Below are positions 45,701-54,818 of a stretch of 64,000 bases of DNA, piece after piece (position 1 is the first letter of the stretch; each line of letters begins with the position of its first letter). A program made the translations under genes and the position numbers. This DNA comes from Rivularia sp. MS3 (GTDB lineage: Bacteria > Cyanobacteriota > Cyanobacteriia > Cyanobacteriales > Nostocaceae): contig JAHCMI010000026.1 in NCBI GenBank assembly GCA_019192545.1, forward strand, positions 34,750 through 98,749, written 5' to 3'. A model generated the notes under the pieces. It was not told the origin of the DNA, did no database searches, and was given only the letters and a program-made list of their open reading frames with translations.

Positions 45701-48454
45701 AACAGCTTCTATTGCTTTACCTTGCGCTCCATAAGCCTGAATTCTAATTTCATAAACCTTAACTTTTTCTAACAGTGTTTTAGCTTCTGCTAACACTACT
45801 TCCGCAAATTCTTCCGAAGCTTTAAAGTCTCCAGTTAAATAAGTAACTTCAGCTAATGCTTCATGTAAATTCAAGCTTAGCTCGTACTCAGTGTTCCAAG
45901 AATTTGAAACAAGCAGTTTTTTTCCTGTATTTAAATAACTTAATGCTGCTTCATAAGCTGTTGATGAGAGAGCTTTTTTTCCAGCCAGCAAGTTCATTTT
46001 TGCTAACTCGCAGCGTTCTTGTTCGGAGTCAATTAATTCTATAGCTTTATTAAACTGGTTCACAGTTTCAAAAATATCTTCTTCCCATGATTCAGCAGAA
46101 GTTTTTTCTAATAACTGCTTTCCTAATTCTAAATGAATTTGCTGTTTTTCTGATTCGGGAATTAATGAATACGCTGCTTGTTGAACTCTATCATGTATAA
46201 ATTTGAAATGAGTTGCTCTTAAATGACCTAACGGTATGCCTTTTTTGTCTTCGCTATCAATAATTAATGCCGTAATTTCATCTTGAAGATGTGATGATTC
46301 GCTTTGTTTGTCTACAGGTAACACTAACCCTTGTAATACAGAATCCCATAAGTCTGTTATTGTATCAACTGTAGGCTTTTGATTCATTATAGAAAGTGTT
46401 TTTAAATCAAATTGATTGCCAATACAAGCGGCAAGCTTGAGAAGCTTTTGATTATACATTGGTAGCCTTTGGATCTGAAGCGCCATAAACTCTACTACGT
46501 CATCCGTAAAAGCTAACTTTCTTACATTTGCAACATCGCATTCCCAATGACCTACGTCATAATTGAATTTAATAACTTTTTCTGTATATAAATTATTGAT
46601 AAATTGGTGAATAAAGAATGGATTACCTTTAGTTTTAGCAAATACGACTTGAGTCAACGAAACAACGCTGTCTACTTCGCATTTCAGAGTGTCAGAAATT
46701 AAGAAACTTAAATCACCTTGATGCAAAGGTTCTAAGTTTAAAGTAGTGATATTTATTTGAGCTTTGACTATTTCTCGAATCGTTGAGTTTAGTAAATGTT
46801 TGCGACCAATTTCATTATCTCTATAAGAGCCAATCAATAATAAAGCATCATCATTTTCATTCAGATTTGCTGGACTAAAATTAGGCATCTGGATAGCAGA
46901 TTTTTTATTAGAGATGGCTAAGTTTTGCATTGAATTTTGCTGGCTGATTAGTAAGTTGAAAAGGTCTAAAGAAGCCGCATCTGCCCATTGTAAATCATCT
47001 AAAAATATAACTAACGGATGTTTCCGGATTGCAAAAATTTTCACAAATTTATTAAACAAGAATCTCAGTCTATTCTGAGCAGTGATTCCAGATAATGCTG
47101 CTGCTTTCGGTTGAGGTCCGGTAATTAATTCTAATTCAGGAATCAAATCAATAATTACTTGAGCTTGGTCACCCAAAGCAGCAAGTATAGTTTTTTTCCA
47201 TTGCTTGACTTGCGTTTCATTTTCGCTCAAAATTTGTTCAATTAAATCTTTTAAAGCTTGTACCCATCCTAAAAAAGGAATATCCTGCTGTAATTGATTA
47301 AATTTTCCTGTAATAAAATAGCCTTTTTCTTTCAATACCGGCTTATGTATTTCATTTATAACTGCGGTTTTCCCCATTCCGGAGTAACCTTTTACTAAAA
47401 TTATTTCTATACCCTTACGAACTTCTTCTTCTCTTTCTAAGTGATGCTGAGGAGGGTTAATTACTCTATCAAAAGCAGCAAGTAATTGTTCTACTTCTGC
47501 ATCTCGCCCATAAAGTTTTTCGGGTATTGAAAACCGGTCGGATATATCTTTAGTTGCTAATTCAAAAGGTTCTATATGATTATTTGTTTGTAAATTTTTT
47601 AGACACCATTCCAAATCATATTTTAATCCAAAAGCACTTTGATAGCGGTCTTCAGCATTTTTCGCCATCAATTTACAAATAATCTCAGAAATTACGCGAG
47701 GAATATTATATTTGAGAATTTTTTGTAATGGTGGCTGCTTAGAAATATGAGAGTAAATCAACTCTAATGGATTTTGGTTATCAAAAGGTAACTCTCCAGT
47801 TAGCAGTTCAAACAAAGTTACACCCAGAGAATAATAATCGGCTCGATAGTCAATACCTCGATTCATCCTACCAGTTTGTTCTGGAGAAATATAAGCGAGG
47901 GTACCTTCTAATACGTCAGGGTTGACAACAAATTGAACTTCTCTGGGTAAAATAGTAGAAATACTAAAATCTGTAATTTTGATTTCTCTAGTTTTAGGAT
48001 TTATTAAAATGTTGTCTGGTTTAATATCTTTATGAATTATTTGGTTACTATGTAAATGATTTATTGCAGAAGTGATTTCAATCGCGATATTGAGAAAATC
48101 TATGATGAAACTAGGATTAGTACGTACCTTTTCTAAATTCCAGCGCTTTAATTCATCTCTAAGTGAAATACCTCCGAAGTCTTCCATGACAAAAGCTACG
48201 CTTTGATGAAAATGTTCCAAACTATAAGATTTGACGATACTGGGTATATTTAAATTTTTAGTCAGTATGTATTGATTGCGAAACTGAGCGATTTCTTGAG
48301 GAGTAGGATTTTCCTTCCGCATCATTTTTATGACTACAGGCTTTTGATCTTTTTCTCTAATTGCTTTATAAATAACCGTTTGATCGCTTGAGTATAAATG
48401 CTCAATAATTAGATAACCAGAGATTTTAGACAATCTTGAGGATAATAAAACCAT
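42758..48454 (-). CDS. Giant Ser/Thr kinase - AAA ATPase - GAF - histidine kinase (HstK type)
   Basis: A 1898-residue signalling protein of the dual-kinase type found in heterocystous cyanobacteria. The eukaryotic-like kinase occupies about 1-290 (catalytic [10 protein letters not shown] near residue 141, then ITDFSIST). An AAA_16-type ATPase has a P-loop GYSGMGKTA near residue 360. A long helical TPR-like middle (about 800-1380) follows, then a GAF domain (about 1430-1575). The C-terminal kinase has the His in [12 protein letters not shown] near residue 1641 and HATPase motifs ADNGCGIEQ and [20 protein letters not shown]. The last five residues (DISGI) and the stop codon are supplied by the inserted IS element. 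Confidence 0.93.
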   Translation of the reverse strand: MVLLSSRLSKISGYLIIEHLYSSDQTVIYKAIREKDQKPVVIKMMRKENPTPQEIAQFRNQYILTKNLNIPSIVKSYSLEHFHQSVAFVMEDFGGISLRDELKRWNLEKVRTNPSFIIDFLNIAIEITSAINHLHSNQIIHKDIKPDNILINPKTREIKITDFSISTILPREVQFVVNPDVLEGTLAYISPEQTGRMNRGIDYRADYYSLGVTLFELLTGELPFDNQNPLELIYSHISKQPPLQKILKYNIPRVISEIICKLMAKNAEDRYQSAFGLKYDLEWCLKNLQTNNHIEPFELATKDISDRFSIPEKLYGRDAEVEQLLAAFDRVINPPQHHLEREEEVRKGIEIILVKGYSGMGKTAVINEIHKPVLKEKGYFITGKFNQLQQDIPFLGWVQALKDLIEQILSENETQVKQWKKTILAALGDQAQVIIDLIPELELITGPQPKAAALSGITAQNRLRFLFNKFVKIFAIRKHPLVIFLDDLQWADAASLDLFNLLISQQNSMQNLAISNKKSAIQMPNFSPANLNENDDALLLIGSYRDNEIGRKHLLNSTIREIVKAQINITTLNLEPLHQGDLSFLISDTLKCEVDSVVSLTQVVFAKTKGNPFFIHQFINNLYTEKVIKFNYDVGHWECDVANVRKLAFTDDVVEFMALQIQRLPMYNQKLLKLAACIGNQFDLKTLSIMNQKPTVDTITDLWDSVLQGLVLPVDKQSESSHLQDEITALIIDSEDKKGIPLGHLRATHFKFIHDRVQQAAYSLIPESEKQQIHLELGKQLLEKTSAESWEEDIFETVNQFNKAIELIDSEQERCELAKMNLLAGKKALSSTAYEAALSYLNTGKKLLVSNSWNTEYELSLNLHEALAEVTYLTGDFKASEEFAEVVLAEAKTLLEKVKVYEIRIQAYGAQGKAIEAVDTALKVLKQLGIEFPENPSQSDVEQAMVHTGSYLAGREIKELADLPEMKEAEPLAAMRILSSAITLAYQSFPKLMPLMCFQQINLSCQYGNAPLSTLAYITYGLILCGIVGDIKTGYQFGNLAQTLVDKYTLKEISVKVNETFNQFLKPWKEHINDTLKALLSTYSYGTESGNFEFAAYALITYSYHAYFTGKELNALEHEIADYSNAIYQIKQNRIYYWSEIYRQTVLNLKGDVKNVYDLNGEAYNENETLPLHLKANDGIALLHLHICKLHLCYLSGEFVKALENSVEANKFLYAGIGMQITPQFYFYDSLTRLALCSEASESEKQKFLEKVDANQEKMHHWANYAPMNYLHKFHLVEAEKYNALGNRLEAMELFDLAITGAKENEYIHEEALANELAAKFYLKWDKQKIAKAYLDDAYYGYIRWGAKAKVKDMQKRYHQLLYHILLEEDKNNDSSKQNSSNQALDLPKISHDKTISGTKQTISKFLDLESVIKASQALAEQMKLNEVLSKLMEVIMENAGASKCALALSKKADSDLELIAISRNTNISSISTDLPSIPLESSKDVPVRLINYVKRTKGTVVLDDANSQDFLAADNYIVREQPKSILCIPIINQGNFFGILYLENKLTIGVFTHNRIKLLNLIANQAAISIKNAILYNNLIDAKEDLENYNQKLEEKVSQRTQEIYDKNKALKSTLKELKSMQSQLIQTEKMSSLGQMVAGIAHEINNPVNFIHGNINHVNQYVKDLLDLIMIYRQRLNQADSVIQQKAEEIDLDFVAEDLPKLLNSIEVGTSRIRNIVLGLRNFSRLDEAEMKSVDIHEGIDNTLMILQHRFQAKGSCSEIQIIKEYGELPAIVCYPSQLNQVFLNILGNAVDALQNLHGQTHNLKNPTIRISTEIANSNIVRIRVADNGCGIEQKIKQKIFDPFFTTKPVGSGTGLGLSISYKIIVEKHNGQLSCNSIVGKGTEFLIEIPIDISGI

Positions 48455-49151
48455 CTTTGCTATTCCAATTTACTACTGTGTGTTAGTTTTATTGTTCCCA
48501 TCAAGCTACTAACTGTATCAGCAGAAAGTATAAAAAAGCAGATAATGTATAATTATTGTACCAAATATTACTTATTTAACTTCTGAAAGCTTTGCTAGAA
48601 AGGAGTTTAATTAAAGATAAAATAAATATTAAATAATGTTATGTATTCTTTTTGTCAAATATTTAATAATGTAATCCTCTTTTTCTAAGTGTAATTACTG
48701 TGAGACTTTATGCAAAAGTGACAAAATTGCTTGCTTACTTAGCAGAGGCGTTAATGCAGTACGTCCGCAGGATATAGTAATCTTCCGAAATGCTGGAATA
48801 ATCTACACTTAGCAGTCAAGGGGTAAATATGTCGCCCAGCGAATAATGAAATAATTCTGCGACTTTTATGTAAGTTCTAATTTAAGTGAATTTTAGGGTA
48901 ATGATGATTTATCTTACTTTTTACTAGTAATGCATTTTATTAATTGTCAGGGGTCTGAAACGTAAAAAATGATTATAAGCTCCCACTTTTTTTCCATAAA
49001 CATTAACTAAAAAAGAACGCTAACTACATCACTTCAGTTGAAAGTTTAAAAATAGTTTTCAATGTTTGTAATCAATATTTTATTCAAATAAAATATTGAT
49101 TACACAGGCTATAATCAGAATTGAAGTAAAATTTGATGTTTGCCAAGACAG
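48455..49151. other. Gene-free spacer
   Basis: 697 bp upstream of the giant kinase and downstream of the response-regulator gene. I find no gene, tRNA or strong hairpin. A slightly GC-richer patch (about 48735-48860) has no obvious structure. Confidence 0.35.
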
Positions 49152-49742
49152 TTATTTTATTTTTTGCTTGATATAAGCAACAACCTGAGTCAACTGTTTT
49201 TTCAAACCGTCTATTTCTGTTTGCATTTTCGCCATTTTCTCGTTCAGTGCATGTATTTCTGCTGAAGAATTAGGAAATTCTGCACTCACAGTTCCATTGG
49301 TTCCGTTTGTTCCATTAGTACCATTATGGTGAGCAGTGCCTACAGTTGCAGGTTGTTTTCTTGGTTGTTTTGCCTTCGCCATTGCAGCTTTTATAGAGCT
49401 AATTAGCTGTTTTTGGTCAAAAGGTTTATTGAGAAATTCAAAATGCTCAAAAGGCTCAGAAATTTTTTCTGTAACTTCCTCTTTACGTCCTGACATTACA
49501 ACCAAAGGAGTTTTTCTTAAATCTGGCTGTGCTTGAATTTCTTGATAAACTTCCCAACCGCTCATTTTTGGCAGTAGGAAATCTAACATAATTAAACTAA
49601 ATTTTTCCTTACGAATTAATTTAAGCCCCTCTAAACCGTCTTTTGCTTCCAACACCTGGAAGTTTCCTGGGGGTAGCATTTCCCGAACTTTGACTCGCAC
49701 GACTGTAGTGTCATCAATAACTAAAATTTTATTATTTGCCAC
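49152..49742 (-). CDS. Response regulator with receiver domain and coiled-coil tail
   Basis: A CheY-like receiver (about residues 4-118) with acidic pocket in KILVIDDTTVV, phosphoacceptor Asp in LIMLDFLLPK, conserved Thr/Ser in PLVVMSGR and Lys in LNKPFDQ. A linker of Asn-Gly-Thr repeats (NGTNGTNGTNGT) leads to a C-terminal coiled coil (SAEIHALNEKMAKMQTEIDG), probably for oligomerisation; there is no DNA-binding domain. I start at the GTG at 49742 (VANNKILVIDD). The frame extends 77 codons upstream to 49973, but that extension looks non-coding. About 196 residues. Confidence 0.85.
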   Translation of the reverse strand: MANNKILVIDDTTVVRVKVREMLPPGNFQVLEAKDGLEGLKLIRKEKFSLIMLDFLLPKMSGWEVYQEIQAQPDLRKTPLVVMSGRKEEVTEKISEPFEHFEFLNKPFDQKQLISSIKAAMAKAKQPRKQPATVGTAHHNGTNGTNGTNGTVSAEFPNSSAEIHALNEKMAKMQTEIDGLKKQLTQVVAYIKQKIK

Positions 49743-50285
49743 GATATTTCGCTCTAAAAGATAATTTAGGTTTAAATGGCGTTTTCGCCGATAGCCGAAT
49801 ACTAGAGTTATCCCACTATATCCAAAATATATATTGATTGGGGGAGAGTAATTTCCGAGAAAATAGCAATTGTATAGGTGTTTTATAAAACATGATATAA
49901 AGCGTACTACCAGTTTTATGTATTGCTTTAGAAACAATGTTTTTTTGCTAAAAGATAGCGGTATAACAGTCATTCAAGGATATTAACCGATTTATGGAGA
50001 ATAACTATTTCTCGGTAATTTAAAGTAATTTTTCTGTATTTAGTGCAATAGTTAACTATAAATATAAGTATTAAAACTTAAGTACGTAAAAGTTCCTCCG
50101 AAATCTTGACATACTGTTTGCTTCTTTTTAGTCTTAGTCGCTTCAAGTTTGTTGGTTTGTATAAGTTGACCGTAATTTACATCTCGCACTATTTTTATAA
50201 TCGCTTTACTCACGCCTTGACAAAAAATCAAAGTAAATAAACAAACTGTGTTTCAACCTACTCGAAGCCGTGTATAGTATGATTT
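49743..50285. other. Spacer left of the lipA leader
   Basis: 543 bp with no recognised gene. A TTGACA at 50217-50222 has no good -10 at 17 bp. TATAGT (50274-50279), with a weak TTTCAA 17 bp upstream, is a possible start for the leader described next. Confidence 0.35.
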
Positions 50286-50518
50286 ATCAGATTTTTTTAA
50301 TTTTTGTAAATCTGATTCATTCTTAGAGGACGTTTTTGAAGTATACAAATATACTTGTAAACTTTCTGTGAACGCGGAGCGATTTCCGGGAGAGTAACCA
50401 CTGAATCTGCAAGGAGAAAGGCTTTGAAACCCCCATTCCTTACTTCGGAAAGGAAATAGGGAATTAGGTTTGCAAAAATCGGATGTAAAACATAATACTT
50501 TTTTACCCATCCTCTAAG
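50286..50518 (+). ncRNA. Candidate structured leader RNA upstream of lipA
   Basis: A 9-bp perfect closing helix, CTTAGAGGA (50322-50330) with TCCTCTAAG (50510-50518), encloses several helices. AAGTATA/TATACTT (50339-50356) is a CAAA tetraloop hairpin. CTTTCT/AGAAAG (50362-50367 with 50415-50420) contains CGGA/TCCG. A compound hairpin spans 50423-50476, including TTCCTT/AAGGAA, CCC/GGG and AAACC/GGTTT. A further palindrome ATCAGATTT/AAATCTGAT (50286-50316) precedes. This resembles a multibranched RNA but matches no class I recognise; it could also be a mobile repeat with 9-bp ends or a minus-strand RNA. The 85-codon frame on the minus strand here is probably accidental. Confidence 0.4.
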
Positions 50519-50599
50519 GCAGTTGAAAACTACTTGTGTTACTTGTACAAGATTTAAAATTTAATCTACTTAATCTGTATTACTTCAAATAAATAGCAG

Positions 50600-51484
50600 A
50601 TGTCTACAAAATCTACAAAAAAAGCTTTTATTAAATCGGAAATTAAAGCAATGCCACCGTGGTTGCGTCGTCCTATTGGTAATGCTAGCGAACTTTCTAC
50701 AGTTCAACGCATCGTCAAACAACGGCAGATTCACACAATTTGTGAAGAAGGTCGCTGTCCTAATCGGGGAGAGTGTTATTCTCAAAAAACTGCGAGCTTC
50801 TTGTTGATGGGGCCTACTTGCACGAGGTCATGCGCTTTTTGTCAAGTAGACAAAGGTCATGCACCAATGCCATTAGACTCAGAAGAACCGCTAAAAGTCG
50901 CACGAGCAGTACAGCTTTTAGGACTGCGCTATGTGGTATTGACTTCAGTTGCCCGCGATGATTTGTCTGACGGAGGTGCAAGCTGGTTTGTTAAAACTAT
51001 GGAAAATATCCGTCAGCTGAACCCAGAAACTCAAATAGAAGTACTTACACCAGATTTTTATGGAAAAATAGAGCCGATCAAAATAATTACCTTAGCAAAA
51101 CCGGCTTGCTATAACCATAATATAGAGACAGTCAAACGCTTGCAGAATCCGGTTCGCCGAGGAGCTAAATATCATCGTTCTTTACAGGTACTAGAACTAG
51201 TTAAACAAATCGATTCTAATGTTCCAACCAAATCGGGCTTAATGCTTGGACATGGCGAAACTGTCGAAGAAGTAATTGAAACGATGAAAGATTTACGTAG
51301 CGTCCAGTGCGATCGCCTTACCATCGGTCAGTATATGAGACCTTCTTTGGAGCATTTACCCGTACAGAAATATTGGACACCAGAAGAGTTTGAAGAATTG
51401 GGCACAATTGCACGTAGTTTGGGATTCGAGCGCGTTCGCTCTGGTCCATTAGTTCGCAGTTCTTATCATGCCGCCAGTGAATAG
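50600..51484 (+). CDS. lipA: Lipoyl synthase
   Basis: A radical-SAM enzyme inserting two sulfurs into protein-bound octanoate. The auxiliary cluster motif [12 protein letters not shown] (C-x4-C-x5-C) and the radical-SAM motif CTRSCAFC (C-x3-C-x2-C) are intact, as is the C-terminal RSSY (VRSSYHA). 294 residues, a normal length. It may have a structured leader. Its stop lies 147 bp before psaX. Many cyanobacteria have two lipA copies; only this one is in view. Confidence 0.96.
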   Translation: MSTKSTKKAFIKSEIKAMPPWLRRPIGNASELSTVQRIVKQRQIHTICEEGRCPNRGECYSQKTASFLLMGPTCTRSCAFCQVDKGHAPMPLDSEEPLKVARAVQLLGLRYVVLTSVARDDLSDGGASWFVKTMENIRQLNPETQIEVLTPDFYGKIEPIKIITLAKPACYNHNIETVKRLQNPVRRGAKYHRSLQVLELVKQIDSNVPTKSGLMLGHGETVEEVIETMKDLRSVQCDRLTIGQYMRPSLEHLPVQKYWTPEEFEELGTIARSLGFERVRSGPLVRSSYHAASE

Positions 51485-51630
51485 TCAACTATCTACAGCA
51501 TTTATATTAAGAAGCAAATGTAGTAGATTAGCAGTTTTGAGCATTTTATGAAAATCTTTTTAACAAATTCCGCGAAAAACGACACCTATTTGGTATTTGT
51601 TAAGAAGTCCTTAAATTAGGAGAAACGATT

Positions 51631-53982
51631 ATGGCTGTGCGGCTCGTTTGAATTAGGAACCCAGCGGTCAGCAGATTACTGATGCAAGCAGGTGTATGAA
51701 TTCAGAAGGCACGCGGAGGATAGATAACCTCCAAAACCTTTAACTGTGAAGAGGATACAGGTGCAAGACCTGTCCTTCAAGGGTGAAGTGACTCTCTATC
51801 TGACCCCACCGAGCAAGGAACAATCCACCAACAGGTGCCAAGCGGAGTGAAGCGGGTGACAGGACGCAATCAGATGTCTACGGGCAACACTGGCGTTAAT
51901 GAGGAAGAGATAGAATGCGATGGGCAACCGCGCATCATTGGTGAAACCGAGTCCTAGAAAAACGTCTTATCGTTGAGCAGCCTACTGACTCCGACATCTC
52001 GAATTCCCGCAGCAATAAGTCATATTAGCTGCAATCCCTGGGAAGATGTCAGGCGAATTGGCTCCACCTAAGTCTCTATAACATCTTCTTCACGGAACGA
52101 GTAAAAACGTTAAGTTAGTTCAAAGATGGTCGAACCTTTGATAGGTGGTGATTCCACGGAAACCTAACTAACGGGTAGGATGCTAACGGAAACTGTTAGC
52201 GGGTATTCAGAAAATATATCTTTGGAGAAATCATGGTTAGACTAGCCCCCTTGGGTTATGAACTTTGGCAACGATTACCGTGGAAGAAATTCCGTAGAAA
52301 TCTGTTCCGATTACAAAAAAGAATATTTAAAGCTGTAAGAGTTGGTGATATGACGAAAGTCAAAAATCTTCAAAAGCTTGTTTTGAAATCCACAGCAGCA
52401 AAGTTTTTAGCAATTAGGCAAATAACACAGCTTAACGCAGGAAAGGAAACCGCAGGAGTTGACGGGATAAAATCCCTAAACTTTCTACAAAGGTTTGAAG
52501 TGTTCTTCCGTTTGAACAATATTAAAGAATGGAAACCAAGGCAACTTAGAAGGATTCCGATCTCAAAGAAAAACGGAAAAGTTGGAATATTAAGCGTTCC
52601 GACGATATTCGATAGAATTTGGCAATGTTTAATAAAATACGCACTCGAACCAGCTCATGAAGCAACTTTCCATGCCAAAAGTTATGGATTCAGACCGGGT
52701 AGAAGCGCTCACGATGCTCAAAAAATGGTTTTCATGCAACTTAAAAGAATCGGAAACCAATTCGGTACTTCCGACGCTAACAAGAAAAAAAGAATCATTG
52801 AAATCGATATCAAAAATTGCTTCGACCAAATATCACACGAATCTATAATTAAAAGACTCATAGCTACATCTGAGATGAAACTAGGAATACTGCGCTCCCT
52901 AAAAGCCGGAATATTTCCAGAATTCCCAGAACAAGGTACACCCCAAGCTGGAGTCTTTAGCCCAATACTTGCCAATATTGCTTTGAACGGAATTGAAAAT
53001 ATACACGAAGCATATATTAGATATGCTGACGATATGGTGTTATTTTTGAAACCGAATGACAATGCTCAGAGGATACTTCAGAAAGTTAAGAATTTCTTAG
53101 CCGAAAGAGGTATGTATACAAGCGAAGAGAAGACAAAGATTACGTCAGCGACAACAGGTTTCGACTTTCTTGGCTGGCACTTCAAAGTCCAGAAGAATGG
53201 CAAGTTAAGAAGTACTCCTAGTACGGATAACTTTAAATCTTTTCAAAAGAAAGTTAAAGAAATCATCAACAACTCTAACTATGGTTCCAAAGTAAAAACG
53301 CAGAAACTAGCCCCAATTGTACGCGGATGGCGGAACTATCATAGGTTCTGCAAAATGGATGGTTCAAGATTCTCATTATGGTTTGTTAAGAAAAGAGCCG
53401 AAGCCGTCTTCCGCAAACAAAAGACGATTAATAGACACCGCTCTATAGAGTTAGCTAAGAAAGCGTTTCCTGCTGTTCCATACTCCGAAAACGACTTCGT
53501 TAATGTTAAAGGCGACCGCAGCCCTTACGACGGCGAATTGGTTTATTAGAGTCAAAGGAATAGTAAACATTACGACGGATACACTGTCTCTTTATTAAAG
53601 AAACAGAACCATACTTGTAGTATATGTAGGCATGTTCTGACGAGTGATGAAAATGTAGAATTACATCATCTTGACGGAAACCACCACAACTGGAGAAAAA
53701 GTAACGTTTTGGTAATGCACAGAAGTTGCCACCAGTACATACACATGAGCAAAAGTCTACGGGCTAAGAATATCTAGGAGCTGTATGCGGGGAAACCAGC
53801 ACGTACAGTTCTGAAGGAGAGGAGCGGGACACAACGTTCCCTTCGACTCTAACAAAGTTGGTGTAGATGTACCTCAAACAGATGCCCAAGCACCTTTCCC
53901 TTACCGCACCCTAATCAGCGCTATTTTACTTGCTGGTAATATCTTGGTAGCGGCAATTTACTTCCACGTTATCAATCCTTAG
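51631..53982 (+). CDS. psaX: Photosystem I subunit PsaX, split by a group II intron
   Basis: Exon 1 is ATG GCT (51631-51636). Exon 2 is 53854-53982, reading KVGVDVPQTDAQAPFPYRTL then ISAILLAGNILVAAIYFHVI and NP. The joined 44-residue protein matches PsaX in length and pattern (PYxFRT, a single membrane helix, NxLVAAxYFHI). PsaX is a peripheral chlorophyll-binding subunit of photosystem I. AGGAG lies at 51618-51622. The intron is inserted in phase 0, directly after codon 2. Without splicing the gene would not encode PsaX. A terminator follows at 54121. Confidence 0.85.
52233..53549 (+). CDS. ltrA: Group II intron reverse transcriptase/maturase
   Basis: A 438-residue intron-encoded protein. 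It has the RT domain (about residues 60-330) with the catalytic YADD in IRYADDMVLFL near residue 264, SYGFRPGRSAHDAQ and GTPQAGVFSPILANIAL. A maturase/X-like domain follows (FDFLGWHFKVQKNGKLRST; IVRGWRNYHRF). The ATG has GGAG upstream. It stops at a TAG (53547-53549), after which the same frame continues as an HNH nuclease domain. The protein should aid splicing of the host psaX transcript. Confidence 0.93.
   Translation: MVRLAPLGYELWQRLPWKKFRRNLFRLQKRIFKAVRVGDMTKVKNLQKLVLKSTAAKFLAIRQITQLNAGKETAGVDGIKSLNFLQRFEVFFRLNNIKEWKPRQLRRIPISKKNGKVGILSVPTIFDRIWQCLIKYALEPAHEATFHAKSYGFRPGRSAHDAQKMVFMQLKRIGNQFGTSDANKKKRIIEIDIKNCFDQISHESIIKRLIATSEMKLGILRSLKAGIFPEFPEQGTPQAGVFSPILANIALNGIENIHEAYIRYADDMVLFLKPNDNAQRILQKVKNFLAERGMYTSEEKTKITSATTGFDFLGWHFKVQKNGKLRSTPSTDNFKSFQKKVKEIINNSNYGSKVKTQKLAPIVRGWRNYHRFCKMDGSRFSLWFVKKRAEAVFRKQKTINRHRSIELAKKAFPAVPYSENDFVNVKGDRSPYDGELVY
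53550..53777 (+). pseudogene. HNH endonuclease domain cut off from the RT by an amber codon
   Basis: In the RT frame, directly after the TAG, the sequence reads SQRNSKHYDGYTVSLLKKQN, then HTCSICRHVLTSDENVELHH and LDGNHHNWRKSNVLVMHRSC, ending HQYIHMSKSLRAKNI-stop at 53777. This is an HNH domain (CxxC, HH, N, H) with its C-terminal zinc-binding histidines. It has no start codon or ribosome site. The domain ends exactly at the first base of intron domain V. Confidence 0.8.
53778..53811 (+). ncRNA. Group II intron domain V
   Basis: A 34-nt hairpin (GAGCTGTATGC with GCACGTACAGTTC, GGGGAAACCA apex). It is the catalytic core of the ribozyme and is intact. Confidence 0.85.
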
Positions 53983-54120
53983 ATTGTTGCAAAGCTTTTC
54001 TAGTTAGCTGATAAATGCAAATGTGGAAAATGGTCTAAATTTAAAGTTGAGGCAGCTTATTGAAATAGTAAATTAATATCTTCAGTAAAGCTCCATTGCC
54101 ATATTTCAACTTTTATTATT

Positions 54121-54178
54121 AGTGTTGCTTGTTTTCTTTTGATCGATCTAAGGTAAAACAAGCAGCACTTTTATTATT
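54121..54178 (+). terminator. Terminator after psaX
   Basis: AGTGTTGCTTGTTTT (54121-54135) pairs with AAAACAAGCAGCACT (54155-54169), with one T-G pair, around a 19-nt loop. TTTATTATTT follows. Confidence 0.8.
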
Positions 54179-54818
54179 TATCTTTATTGCATAAATTTTC
54201 TCGATTTCGAGACATTAGTCATATTTTTTATTGTCAACGGAGTAAAAAACACAAAGCAATCATAAGTAATAAATCGGGTTTTTGCGATTGCATTATTATT
54301 TAATAAATAATATTAATAAACAATAATCAATAAACTTGAAGTCATAAATATTGGTGCTAACAACTTATGTAAAAAGTAAAACTGCACGTTAATTTCTATA
54401 CGAATATTTTTTTTGTATCTGTATATACAAAAATCAATTCCGCTCGGACTTTAATGATTGCTCAAAGAATTATTTATACAATTGTCAGAAAATACAGGTT
54501 TGACTTGGGTAAAAAATAAACTGGTACGGAATCCCCTCGTTGCAACAGTTTATATAGTTAAATCGAAACTTGTTTGTTTTTACATAATCCTGACATGACA
54601 GCATTATCGTTCATATGTAATTCTGTACGCAGGCTATAAACCTTGAGACCCAAAAATATTTATATTATTTTGATGGGATAGATAGAATTTTCGCGTGACA
54701 TTTGACACTACAAGTTTTAGTTTATATATATAGTATAAATTGTGCGCTAATATACTCATGTTTATTTAGCGTCCCTTTTAACGAAGCTATAAAAAATTAT
54801 TCAGCGGTCGAGTTGACC
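54179..54818. other. AT-rich spacer
   Basis: About 640 bp between psaX and the hybrid kinase. It contains ATAATATTAATAAACAATAA-type AT runs and no recognised gene. The kinase promoter should be in the right part. Confidence 0.35.

Larger units (their letters stand above)
51637..53853 (+). mobile_element. Group II intron in psaX, 2217 bp
   Basis: The intron starts GTGCGG and ends AAC, giving the 5' GUGYG and 3' AY rule. IBS1 TATGGCT (51630-51636) pairs with EBS1 AGTCATA (52018-52024; one G-U). IBS2 AACGAT (51624-51629) pairs with EBS2 ATCGTT (51969-51974). Domain V is the 34 nt at 53778-53811 (GAGCTGTATGCGGGG..., AGC triad and bulge), and domain VI ends at 53853. The ORF lies in domain IV. 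These interactions fix both ends and show that the intron is in splicing orientation. Confidence 0.9.

Noticed and set aside
49743..49973. 77-codon N-terminal extension of the response regulator
   Set aside because: The receiver domain starts immediately after the GTG at 49742 and the extension has no domain-like pattern.
50253..50510. 85-codon minus-strand frame upstream of lipA
   Set aside because: It coincides with the structured leader, and its composition follows the helices; no motif or ribosome site supports a protein.
50322..50518. Known riboswitch (cobalamin, glycine, TPP or manganese) or 6S RNA
   Set aside because: None of the conserved cores that I know could be matched; only the general stem arrangement is visible.
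52233..53549. Retron or diversity-generating retroelement reverse transcriptase
   Set aside because: The intron 5' and 3' rules, EBS/IBS pairs, domain V and maturase-like region all identify a group II intron enzyme.
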